This document shows positions 1 through 7,443 of a stretch of 64,000 bases of DNA, one piece after another; the stretch's first letter is position 1, and each line of letters starts with the position of its first letter. Source of the stretch: Actibacterium atlanticum (GTDB lineage Bacteria; Pseudomonadota; Alphaproteobacteria; Rhodobacterales; Rhodobacteraceae). The notes beneath the pieces were generated by a model that saw only the letters and a list, made by a program, of their open reading frames with translations, made no database searches and had not been told where the DNA came from. The stretch spans positions 186,001 to 250,000 of the forward strand of contig NZ_AQQY01000002.1 in assembly GCF_000671395.1 (NCBI RefSeq), read 5' to 3'. The translations under genes were made by a program, and so were the position numbers.

Positions 1-342
1 GCCAGCGAGGTGATGTTGCCTCCCGAAAAGATGCCGCAAACCGCCAAAGGTTACCTGAACGGCGCTGATCCGCGTGATCCGAGGGCCTCGCCACTCTATG
101 CGTCATTTGAGGGGGCTGGGCCGGTGTATCTCTATGCCAGCCACGCCGAGATTTTGCGGGACGACACGGTGAACATGGCGGCGCGGTTGAAACGCGATGG
201 GGTGCAGGTTGTGACGCGGCTAGAAGCAGGCCTGCCGCACGTTTGGCCGCTGTTTCACAATCTTCTGCCCGAGGCCCGTGTAACCCTAAGCCAATTGGCC
301 GGGCACATCCGGGTACGCTTATTCGCGCGCAACGAAAACTAG
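1..342 (+). CDS. Alpha/beta hydrolase (HSL/fold-3 type), C-terminal part
   Basis: The reading frame is open at the left edge, so only about the last 113 residues are present. The spacing of an acidic residue in the ILRDD segment and a histidine in LPHVWP matches the Asp and His of the catalytic triad in hormone-sensitive-lipase-like esterases. The nucleophile serine and oxyanion motif (HGGG) would lie outside the window. The substrate cannot be told. Its TAG stop overlaps the stop of the convergent yifB by four bases (CTAG). Calling it an esterase or lipase is an inference from the family. Confidence 0.7.
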   Translation, partial: ASEVMLPPEKMPQTAKGYLNGADPRDPRASPLYASFEGAGPVYLYASHAEILRDDTVNMAARLKRDGVQVVTRLEAGLPHVWPLFHNLLPEARVTLSQLAGHIRVRLFARNEN

Positions 343-1847
343 CTGCCGGTCATCAGGCGGAAGCTTGCGGCCTCGGCCACATGCGGGCGTCTGACTTGTT
401 CTGACCCATCCAGATCGGCGATGGTACGCGCCACCCGCAGCACGCGGTGATAGCCACGCGCCGTCAGGCGGAATTTCTCGGCCGCGCGTTGCAGCAGATC
501 GCGCCCCTCGGCATCTGGTGTGGCGATTTCTTCCAGCATTTGGCCTTCGGCATCGGCGTTGCAGCGCAATTCCGGCGTGCCTTCGAACCGTGCGGTTTGT
601 ACCGCACGGGCGGTGGCGACGCGCCCGGCGACCTGGGCCGAGGTGTCGCCGCTGTCGGGCAGGTCCAGATCAGTATAGGCCACCGGGGGCACCTCGATCC
701 GCAGATCGAACCGGTCCATCAGCGGGCCAGAGATGCGGCCCAGATAGTCCGCACCGCAATTGGGCGCGCGGGAGCAGGCCAGCGCCGGGTCAGTCATCTG
801 CCCGCATTTGCAGGGGTTGGCGGCGGCGACCAGCAAGAACTTGCACGGGTAGCGCATGTGCGCATTGGCGCGCGCCACCACGACCTCGCCGGTTTCGATG
901 GGTTGGCGCAGGGTTTCCAGCACGGTGCGGGGGAATTCGGGGAATTCATCCATGAACAGAACGCCGTTATGGGCCAAGCTGATTTCGCCGGGTTTCGCGC
1001 CGCGCCCTCCGCCGACAATCGCCGCCATCGAGGCCGTGTGATGGGGTTCGCGAAACGGACGGGTGCGCGAGATGCCGCCTTCGTTCAGCAACCCGGCTAG
1101 GGAATGGATCATCGAGGTTTCCAGCGCCTCAGCCGGGGTCATGGGGGGCAGGATGCCAGGCATCCGCGCCGCCATCATGGATTTGCCCGAGCCAGGCGGG
1201 CCAGTCATCAGCAAATGGTGGCGCCCGGCGGCGGCGATTTCCAGTGCGCGTTTGGCACGTTCCTGGCCTTTGACATCGCGCAGGTCACGGGCGGTTGGGT
1301 CAACGCGCACCTCGCCCGGGTCGGCCGGGGCAAGGGGGGACTGGCCGGTATAGTGGCGCACCACATCGGCCAGCGACCCGGCGGCCAACACCTGCGTGTC
1401 ACCCACCCACGCGGCCTCGGCCCCGCAGGCTTTGGGGCATAACAGCGCGCGGTCGGCTTGCGATGCGGCCATCGCGGCGGGCAGGGCGCCGATCACGGGC
1501 ACCAGAGAGCCGTCGAGTGACATCTCGCCCAAGGCCACCGTTTGTTCGACATCGTCGGTCGGGATGACGTCCAGCGCCGCCAACAGCGCCATGGCGATGG
1601 GCAGATCGAAATGCGAGCCTTCCTTGGGCATGTCGGCGGGCGATAGGTTGATGGTGATCCGGCGCGACGGAAGCGCCAACGCCATCGCTGACAGCGCGGC
1701 GCGCACGCGGTCGCGGGCCTCGGACACAGCCTTGTCAGGCAGGCCGACGATGGAGAACGAGGGCAACCCGGCCGAGACGGCGCATTGGACCTCAACCAAT
1801 TTGGCGTCGACCCCTTCAAAGGCCACCGTATAGGCGCGCGCGACCAT
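339..1847 (-). CDS. yifB: YifB/ComM-family Mg-chelatase-like AAA+ ATPase
   Basis: This 502-residue protein has full family length. It has an N-terminal Lon-protease-like fold region (about residues 1-170), a Walker A motif GPPGSGKS at about 216-223, a Walker B motif FMDEFPEF near 297, and a cysteine-bearing ANPCKCG segment near 340, all typical of ComM/YifB. The family member ComM is a hexameric helicase that promotes branch migration when transformed DNA is integrated; YifB proteins in non-competent bacteria are less well understood. It starts at an ATG just after a short upstream gap and ends on the stop of the convergent hydrolase. A cytoplasmic DNA-processing role is inferred from the family. 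Confidence 0.93.
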   Translation of the reverse strand: MVARAYTVAFEGVDAKLVEVQCAVSAGLPSFSIVGLPDKAVSEARDRVRAALSAMALALPSRRITINLSPADMPKEGSHFDLPIAMALLAALDVIPTDDVEQTVALGEMSLDGSLVPVIGALPAAMAASQADRALLCPKACGAEAAWVGDTQVLAAGSLADVVRHYTGQSPLAPADPGEVRVDPTARDLRDVKGQERAKRALEIAAAGRHHLLMTGPPGSGKSMMAARMPGILPPMTPAEALETSMIHSLAGLLNEGGISRTRPFREPHHTASMAAIVGGGRGAKPGEISLAHNGVLFMDEFPEFPRTVLETLRQPIETGEVVVARANAHMRYPCKFLLVAAANPCKCGQMTDPALACSRAPNCGADYLGRISGPLMDRFDLRIEVPPVAYTDLDLPDSGDTSAQVAGRVATARAVQTARFEGTPELRCNADAEGQMLEEIATPDAEGRDLLQRAAEKFRLTARGYHRVLRVARTIADLDGSEQVRRPHVAEAASFRLMTGS

Positions 1848-1892
1848 GTCTCTCTCCGTTAACGCAATGGTTAACGGCTAGCTCAGCATGGT

Positions 1893-2780
1893 TTACGATT
1901 GGTAAATGGTCATGAATTTCGGGTAGGCAGCGGCGTCATTCACGGTTTTGTCGCGGCAAAACGCGTTGCAAAAGCCAAAGACGCGACCATTAAGCTCCAG
2001 AAAATCTGTGACCGGGTCACCCGAATAGGGGCAGGTGGCGTTTTCTGACGGTCCATGGTCGATGGCGCGGGCGGGCAGGCGCGCGGGGCCCGGCCAGGGG
2101 CGGCGTTCGGCATCCGCCGGGAAGGCGTTCTCATAGGGCACCGGATCATAAGAGACGCACAATCCCTCGGCGCGCCAGCGGCGAAAGGCCGGATCCGACA
2201 GATGGGCCTGAACATAGGCTTGTGCGGCTGGACCAACAGGCAGGCCATAGCCCGCGATCCGCGCCGCGACCGGGGCGTAAAACACATCGGCCAGCGAATA
2301 GTCGCCAAACAGCCACGGGCTGTCGGCGCGGCCAAACCGTTCCTGCGCGGTCGACCAGAGCAGCTCAATGCGCTCCAAATCGCGCAACACTGCTTCGGGC
2401 ACATCGAACCCGTCAATCGCTTGTCGCAGGTTCATCGGGCAGGTTTCGCGCAGCGGGCCAAAGCCGGAATGCATTTCAGCCACGATCCAACGGGCGAAGG
2501 TGCGGGCAGACGCGTCCCTGGGCCACAGCCCGGCGTCGGGGTGGCGTTCGGCCAGAGTTTCAGCGATGGCCAGGGTGTCTTGCACCACATCGCCTTCGGG
2601 CGTTTGCAGCACGGGCACAAGGCGCGCCGGTGCCAAGGGGGCCATATCCTGCGCCATGTGCCCCGAATAGAGGCCGATATTTTTCGAACGATAGGGCAGG
2701 TTAAAATTTTCCAGCATCAGCAAGCCGCGCAGCGACCAGCTAGAGAAGGATTTGTCACCGATATAGAGCGTATATGTCAT
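1893..2780 (-). CDS. Glutathione S-transferase with cysteine-containing C-terminal extension
   Basis: The start is placed at the ATG encoding MTYTLYIGDK, seven codons inside the longest frame, because the thioredoxin-like GST N-domain begins there (SFSSWSLRGLLMLE). The protein is then 295 residues, longer than a usual 200-230-residue GST. Residues to about 210 are the thioredoxin-like and helical GST domains. The last 50 or so carry CPYSGDPVTDF and FCNAFCRDK, three cysteines in a pattern like a small metal-binding YHS-type module. Cytoplasmic glutathione conjugation or reduction is likely, but the substrate is unknown. It lies divergent to rpoH across about 143 bases that hold the rpoH promoter. 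Confidence 0.85.
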   Translation of the reverse strand: MTYTLYIGDKSFSSWSLRGLLMLENFNLPYRSKNIGLYSGHMAQDMAPLAPARLVPVLQTPEGDVVQDTLAIAETLAERHPDAGLWPRDASARTFARWIVAEMHSGFGPLRETCPMNLRQAIDGFDVPEAVLRDLERIELLWSTAQERFGRADSPWLFGDYSLADVFYAPVAARIAGYGLPVGPAAQAYVQAHLSDPAFRRWRAEGLCVSYDPVPYENAFPADAERRPWPGPARLPARAIDHGPSENATCPYSGDPVTDFLELNGRVFGFCNAFCRDKTVNDAAAYPKFMTIYQS

Positions 2781-2865
2781 GTGTTGAAGCTTAGGATGCA
2801 CCCGGCCCCGGTTCCAAATGATGAATTGTGGATTCAGATATCAGGGTGCGTGATGGAACAATTTT

Positions 2866-2891
2866 TGATCCAGTCCGCCCCCCGTCGCGTA
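2866..2891 (+). promoter_or_regulatory. Probable ECF11 (RpoE-ChrR type) promoter of rpoH
   Basis: TGATCC at 2866-2871 is followed after 16 bases by CGTA at 2888-2891. This resembles, from memory, the ECF11 promoter of Rhodobacter RpoE, the singlet-oxygen sigma factor. The predicted start near 2900 leaves a short leader before the rpoH ATG. In Rhodobacter sphaeroides rpoHII is a known RpoE target, which fits the downstream gene. Confidence 0.55.
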
Positions 2892-2923
2892 GCCTTTATA
2901 TCACCGACCAGACGGAGAATATC

Positions 2924-3796
2924 ATGCCTCTTGATCACTCCAGCACGTTGACCAGCCGCGCCATGAAGGCCGAGATGTTGGATGCCGAAACTGAACAGGC
3001 CCTGGCCCGCGCCTGGCGCGATCAGCGTGATGAGAAGGCGCTGCACCGTCTTATCACCGCCTACATGCGTTTGGCCGTGTCCATGGCTGCAAAGTTCAAA
3101 CGTTACGGCGCCCCGATGAATGACCTGGTGCAAGAGGCCAGCCTTGGCCTGATGAAAGCTGCCGACAAATTTGACCCAGACCGCGGGGTGCGTTTTTCGA
3201 CCTATGCAGTGTGGTGGATCAAAGCGTCGATTCAGGATTACGTCATGCGTAACTGGTCAATGGTGCGCACGGGGTCTACCTCGCCGCAAAAATCGCTGTT
3301 CTTCAATATGCGCCGGGTCCAAGCGGGCTTGGAGCGCGATGCCCAGCAGCGCGGAGAGAAGCTGGACAGCCATCAGTTGCGTCACATGATTGCGTCCGAA
3401 GTGGGCGTTTCGGTCGCAGATGTGGAGCTGATGGAAGGGCGGCTGTCAGGTTCGGATTTTTCGTTGAACGCCACGCAGGCGTCTGATGATGAAGGACGGG
3501 AATGGATCGACACGCTTGAAGACCCGGATACCGACACAGAGGCCGAGGTGACCCATGCCCGCGATCGTCTGGTGTTACGCGGCTGGCTGGCCGAAGCGAT
3601 GGAAGGGCTGAATGCGCGCGAGGCTTTTATCCTGCGCGAACGCAGGCTGACGGATAAACCGCGCACTCTGGAAAGCCTTGGTCAGGAACTGAACCTGTCA
3701 AAGGAACGGGTGCGCCAGCTTGAGGCCATTGCTTTTGGCAAGATGCGCAAGAGCCTTGAAACTCATGGATCACAGGTGCAAGACCTGTTGGTATGA
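2924..3796 (+). CDS. rpoH: RNA polymerase sigma factor RpoH (sigma-32 family, probably RpoHII)
   Basis: The start is the ATG for MPLDHSS, eight bases after a GGAG ribosome site, giving 290 residues. Sigma region 2 is clear (DLVQEASLGLMKAADKFD, then RFSTYAVWWIKASIQDYVMR). The RpoH-box region reads SPQKSLFFNMRR, close to the QRKLFFNLRK hallmark of sigma-32. Region 4 has the helix-turn-helix LGQELNLSKERVRQLE. It directs RNA polymerase to heat-shock and oxidative-stress promoters. The upstream ECF11-like promoter points to the RpoHII paralogue used in photooxidative stress. Its stop overlaps the next start (ATGA), so the ChaN-like gene is translationally coupled. Confidence 0.93.
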   Translation: MPLDHSSTLTSRAMKAEMLDAETEQALARAWRDQRDEKALHRLITAYMRLAVSMAAKFKRYGAPMNDLVQEASLGLMKAADKFDPDRGVRFSTYAVWWIKASIQDYVMRNWSMVRTGSTSPQKSLFFNMRRVQAGLERDAQQRGEKLDSHQLRHMIASEVGVSVADVELMEGRLSGSDFSLNATQASDDEGREWIDTLEDPDTDTEAEVTHARDRLVLRGWLAEAMEGLNAREAFILRERRLTDKPRTLESLGQELNLSKERVRQLEAIAFGKMRKSLETHGSQVQDLLV

Positions 3797-4605
3797 AAAC
3801 TCTTACATTCGCTTTTGTTCTAAGCGCGGCGCCGGCGATTGCCACTGAAATTATGCCGGACGCTTTGCAGGATTTGCCGCCCGCACAGGTTTATGTGCTG
3901 GGCGAAGTGCACGACAATCCGATTCATCACGCTTATCAGGCACAGGCCGTTGCGGCGATCGGCCCCAAGGCCATCGTGTTTGAGATGTTCAATGCGGACA
4001 TCGCCGCGGCCGTTACGCCCGCCAATCGGGCTTCGAAAGAAACGCTGGAGCGGGCACTGGGCTGGGCAAGTCTGGGCTGGCCGGATTTTGGTTTCTATTA
4101 TCCCATTTTCACGGCCGCGCCGAATGCCGCGATCTATGGCGGCGGCGTGCCTCGTGAACAGCTGCGGGCCTCTGTCATGCAGGGGGCTGCTTCTGTTCTG
4201 GGAGAGGGCGCCGCGGATTTCGCTTTGCAACAGCCATTGCCCGACGCCATGCAGGCGACACGAGAAGCGTTGCAAATGGAGGCCCATTGCAACGCATTGC
4301 CCGAACAAATGCTGGGCGGCATGGTTGAATCGCAACGCCTGCGCGACGCGATGCTGGCACAACAGGTCCGGCTGGCACTGCAAGACTTGGGCGCGCCCGT
4401 GGTGGTAATCACCGGCAATGGCCATGCGCGCAACGATTGGGGGATGCCCGCAGCGTTGGCTTTGGCAGAACCCGATGTCGACGTTTTGTCCATCGCGCAG
4501 TTTGAAGACTTGCCCGACACGCCGCAGCCTTTTGATCTGTGGCTGATCACCGAACCGGTGCCGCGTGAAGACCCCTGCGCGGTCTTTACAAAACCGCAAG
4601 AGTAG
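3793..4605 (+). CDS. ChaN-like (DUF399) haem/iron-related protein
   Basis: The 270-residue protein starts with a short hydrophobic signal sequence (LTFAFVLSAAPAIA), which suggests export. The motif VLGEVHDNPIHH at about 35-46 is the hallmark of the ChaN/DUF399 family. A second conserved stretch is VVVITGNGHARNDWG near 206. Campylobacter ChaN binds haem and is thought to act in iron handling; whether this protein does so is unknown. No lipobox cysteine is seen at the cleavage site, so it may be soluble in the periplasm. Overlap with rpoH suggests it is made with the stress sigma factor. Confidence 0.8.
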   Translation: MKTLTFAFVLSAAPAIATEIMPDALQDLPPAQVYVLGEVHDNPIHHAYQAQAVAAIGPKAIVFEMFNADIAAAVTPANRASKETLERALGWASLGWPDFGFYYPIFTAAPNAAIYGGGVPREQLRASVMQGAASVLGEGAADFALQQPLPDAMQATREALQMEAHCNALPEQMLGGMVESQRLRDAMLAQQVRLALQDLGAPVVVITGNGHARNDWGMPAALALAEPDVDVLSIAQFEDLPDTPQPFDLWLITEPVPREDPCAVFTKPQE

Positions 4606-4638
4606 CATCCGACCCCTCGGCGCCATCAGCAAGGAAGC

Positions 4639-4667
4639 TTGTATCGCGCCCGCGCGCGCCCTAGACA
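4639..4667 (+). promoter_or_regulatory. Candidate housekeeping promoter for coaBC-dut-thiF
   Basis: TTGTAT at 4639-4644 and TAGACA at 4662-4667 are separated by 17 bases of GC-rich sequence. A start near 4674 would give a 20-base leader before the coaBC ATG. This is a sequence match only. Confidence 0.45.
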
Positions 4668-4693
4668 TTGGGAAAGCCTAAGGGAGTGCACGC

Positions 4694-5887
4694 ATGCTGG
4701 CAGGCAAACGCGTTTTGTTGATTATCGGCGGCGGGATCGCGGCCTTTAAGTCGTTGGACCTGATCCGCCGTCTGCGTGAACGTGGCGCAGAGGTCGTGCC
4801 GGTTCTGACCAAAGCGGCCGAAGAATTTGTAACCCCCCTGTCGACTTCGGCCTTAGCGGCGAACAAAGTGTATCGCGATCTGTTTGACCTGACCGACGAA
4901 GCCGAGATGGGACATATCGAACTGTCCCGTGCGGCTGATCTGGTGGTTGTGGCGCCCGCCACGGCGGACCTGTTGGGCAAGATGGCCGGTGGGCTGGCCA
5001 ACGATCTGGCCTCGACCCTGTTGATGGCAACCGACAAGCGGGTGCTGGTCGCGCCTGCGATGAACGTGCGCATGTGGGAACACCCGGCCTGTCAGCGCAA
5101 CGTCGCCCAGCTGCGCGAAGATGGCGTGTTGTTTGTCGGCCCGGATGAGGGCGAAATGGCCTGTGGTGAATACGGGCCCGGTCGCATGTCCGAAGTGCCT
5201 GACATCGTAGCGGCGGTTGAAACCGCGCTGGCCGACGGGCCGCTTAAGGGCAAGCATGTGATTGTGACCTCTGGCCCGACGCATGAACCGATTGATCCGG
5301 TGCGCTATATCGCCAATCGGTCTTCAGGGGCGCAGGGTACGGCGCTGGCGCGGGCCATTTCGGCGCAGGGCGCAGAGGTGACCTTTGTGACCGGCCCGGC
5401 AGATGTTTCGCCGCCCACAGGCGTGAAAGTCGTGCGGGTGAAAACCGCCAAACAAATGCTGGACGCGGTTCAGGACGCTCTGCCGGCTGATGCGGCGGTG
5501 TTTGCTGCCGCTGTCGCCGATTGGCACGTCGCGAATGCCTCTGACAGCAAGATGAAGAAAACCAAGGGCGGGATGCCGGACCTTGAGTTCGCCGAGAATC
5601 CCGACATTCTGGCCACCGTCAGCCAGATGACCAAGGGCCGCCCCGAATTGGTCGTGGGCTTTGCCGCCGAAACCGATGACGTGATTGCCCACGCCACCGC
5701 CAAGCGTGACCGCAAGGGATGTGACTGGATCGTGGCCAATGATGTGTCCCCCGAAACCGGCATCATGGGCGGCGATGAGAACGCCGTCACGGTGATCTCG
5801 GACGCGGGCGCGGACAGCTGGCCACGCATGGACAAAGACACCGTCGCCCGCCAGTTAGCCGCCAAAATCGCTGAGGCCCTGACATGA
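4694..5887 (+). CDS. coaBC: CoaBC: phosphopantothenoylcysteine decarboxylase / phosphopantothenate-cysteine ligase
   Basis: The 397-residue bifunctional protein makes 4'-phosphopantetheine for coenzyme A. The N-terminal half is the FMN-dependent CoaC decarboxylase, with the flavodoxin-like start [13 protein letters not shown] and the substrate clamp APAMNVRMW near 118. The C-terminal half is the CTP-using CoaB ligase, beginning near residue 186 ([18 protein letters not shown]) with NRSSGAQG after it. Length and order match bacterial CoaBC. Its stop overlaps the start of dut (ATGA), so the two are an operon; coaBC-dut pairing is common in proteobacteria. Confidence 0.97.
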   Translation: MLAGKRVLLIIGGGIAAFKSLDLIRRLRERGAEVVPVLTKAAEEFVTPLSTSALAANKVYRDLFDLTDEAEMGHIELSRAADLVVVAPATADLLGKMAGGLANDLASTLLMATDKRVLVAPAMNVRMWEHPACQRNVAQLREDGVLFVGPDEGEMACGEYGPGRMSEVPDIVAAVETALADGPLKGKHVIVTSGPTHEPIDPVRYIANRSSGAQGTALARAISAQGAEVTFVTGPADVSPPTGVKVVRVKTAKQMLDAVQDALPADAAVFAAAVADWHVANASDSKMKKTKGGMPDLEFAENPDILATVSQMTKGRPELVVGFAAETDDVIAHATAKRDRKGCDWIVANDVSPETGIMGGDENAVTVISDAGADSWPRMDKDTVARQLAAKIAEALT

Positions 5888-6351
5888 CCCCCGAAATCAA
5901 GCTGATCCGGGACACGGGTGCCGATATGTCCATCGCGATCCCCGCGTATGAAACCACTGGTGCGGCAGGCGCCGACCTGCGCGCCAACCTGCCACAGGAA
6001 GCGCGGGCCGAGGGTATCACCCTGCAACCGCTGCAACGGGCGCTGATCCCCACAGGGTTGCGCATGGAAATTCCGCATGGGTTCGAAGTGCAGATCAGGC
6101 CGCGTTCAGGTCTTGCGCTGAAACACGGGATCAGCCTCCCGAATACACCAGGCACCATTGATAGCGACTATCGCGGGCCTTTGGGTGTGATCCTGATCAA
6201 TCTGGGCGATGCGCCGTATACGATCCAGCATGGCGACCGGATCGCGCAGATGGTTGTGGCCCCGGTTGTGCAGGCCAGCTTCACGCTGACCGAAGCGCTG
6301 GGCGATACCGAACGTGGTACCGGCGGATTTGGCTCTACGGGCCGCAACTGA
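5884..6351 (+). CDS. dut: Deoxyuridine triphosphatase (dUTPase)
   Basis: The 155-residue homotrimeric enzyme hydrolyses dUTP to dUMP and pyrophosphate, which keeps uracil out of DNA and supplies thymidylate synthesis. Family motifs are all present: [11 protein letters not shown] near the N terminus, [19 protein letters not shown] with the catalytic aspartate region, and the glycine-rich C-terminal arm [10 protein letters not shown] that closes over the nucleotide. It overlaps coaBC upstream and shares its final base with the start of the next gene (TGATG), so all three are co-translated. Confidence 0.97.
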   Translation: MTPEIKLIRDTGADMSIAIPAYETTGAAGADLRANLPQEARAEGITLQPLQRALIPTGLRMEIPHGFEVQIRPRSGLALKHGISLPNTPGTIDSDYRGPLGVILINLGDAPYTIQHGDRIAQMVVAPVVQASFTLTEALGDTERGTGGFGSTGRN

Positions 6352-7388
6352 TGCTGATCGTCCTTCTGGCCGCAGTTGGTTTGTTCGTCATGGGGCACTT
6401 CATGAAAGTGTCGATGCGGGCGCGCTGGTTGATGGTTGGGCTTCTCTATGTCGCGGTGATGTTTGTGCAACTGCTGTTCCCCGAAGGGCACGCGTTGAAA
6501 CAGGCGCTTGGGGGCACCAAAGAGGAATGGCTGGCCGTTGGCCTTTTGGCCGCTGTGGTCGTGATCTATCGCGCGGGCCTGACATGGCTGAAAGCACGCG
6601 CGCAACCGGCGCCCGAACAGCCCCCCCGCCAAGGCGCGTTTTCCGAGGCTGAACTGGAACGTTACGCCCGCCATATCGTGCTGCGCGAAGTAGGCGGTCC
6701 GGGGCAGAAAGCGCTGAAAGACGCCAAGGTTCTGGTGATCGGTGCAGGCGGGCTTGGCTCGCCCCTGTTGCTCTATCTCGCCGCCGCCGGGGTTGGGACC
6801 ATTGGCGTTGTAGATGATGACACGGTCGACGCGTCAAACCTGCAACGGCAGGTGATCCACGCGGATGCCCGGATTGGCATGCCCAAGGTGTTTTCGGCCC
6901 AAAGCGCGATGGCGGCCATAAATCCCTATGTCACGGTGCGCCCCTATCAGCGACGTCTGGACGAGGCCAGCGCCGCGGCGTTGTTCGCTGACTATGACCT
7001 GATCCTTGATGGCACCGACAATTTCGACACCCGCTATATGGTAAACCGGGTCGCGGTGGCGCTGGGCAAACCCCTGATTTCCGCCGCAATCACTCAGTGG
7101 GAGGGGCAAATCAGCCTCTATCACCCGGGGTCGGGCGCGCCGTGCTATGAATGCGTGTTTCCCGAGGCCCCCGCGCCGGGCCTGGCGCCTTCCTGTGCGC
7201 AGGCGGGGGTTATGGGGGCCTTGCCTGGCGTGGTTGGCTCTATGATGGCGGTCGAAGCGATCAAAGAGATCACGAATGCCGGCGAAGGCCTGCGCGGGCG
7301 GCTGATGATCTATGACGCGCTTTACGCCGAAAACCGGGTGATGAAGCTCAAACCCCGTGGGGACTGCCCGGTCTGCGGTGGTGCATGA
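6351..7388 (+). CDS. Membrane-anchored ThiF/MoeB/HesA-family adenylyltransferase
   Basis: This 345-residue protein has two parts. Residues 1-90 hold two or three hydrophobic helices (LIVLLAAVGLFVMGHF, WLMVGLLYVAVMFVQLLF, WLAVGLLAAVVVIY). From about 100 onward it is an E1-like enzyme with nucleotide-binding VLVIGAGGLGSPLL, LDGTDNFDTRY, a catalytic-cysteine region PSCAQAG, and zinc-binding CYEC and CPVC pairs. MoeB and ThiF adenylate the C-terminal glycine of MoaD or ThiS for sulfur transfer. There is no C-terminal rhodanese domain. Which carrier protein it activates cannot be told, though molybdopterin is plausible because xanthine dehydrogenase is encoded nearby. The membrane anchor is unusual. 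Confidence 0.85.
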   Translation: MLIVLLAAVGLFVMGHFMKVSMRARWLMVGLLYVAVMFVQLLFPEGHALKQALGGTKEEWLAVGLLAAVVVIYRAGLTWLKARAQPAPEQPPRQGAFSEAELERYARHIVLREVGGPGQKALKDAKVLVIGAGGLGSPLLLYLAAAGVGTIGVVDDDTVDASNLQRQVIHADARIGMPKVFSAQSAMAAINPYVTVRPYQRRLDEASAAALFADYDLILDGTDNFDTRYMVNRVAVALGKPLISAAITQWEGQISLYHPGSGAPCYECVFPEAPAPGLAPSCAQAGVMGALPGVVGSMMAVEAIKEITNAGEGLRGRLMIYDALYAENRVMKLKPRGDCPVCGGA

Positions 7389-7443
7389 CAGGGCTGGAAA
7401 TCCCCCTTGCGCACCCCTAGCTTGAGCGCAAAGGAGATTGCCC

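Noticed and set aside
7407-7431. The inverted repeat TTGCGC/GCGCAA before the M3 peptidase as a regulatory switch
   Set aside because: The arms are only six bases, the spacer is 13, and the feature may be chance in GC-rich DNA. It is noted in the gene entry only.
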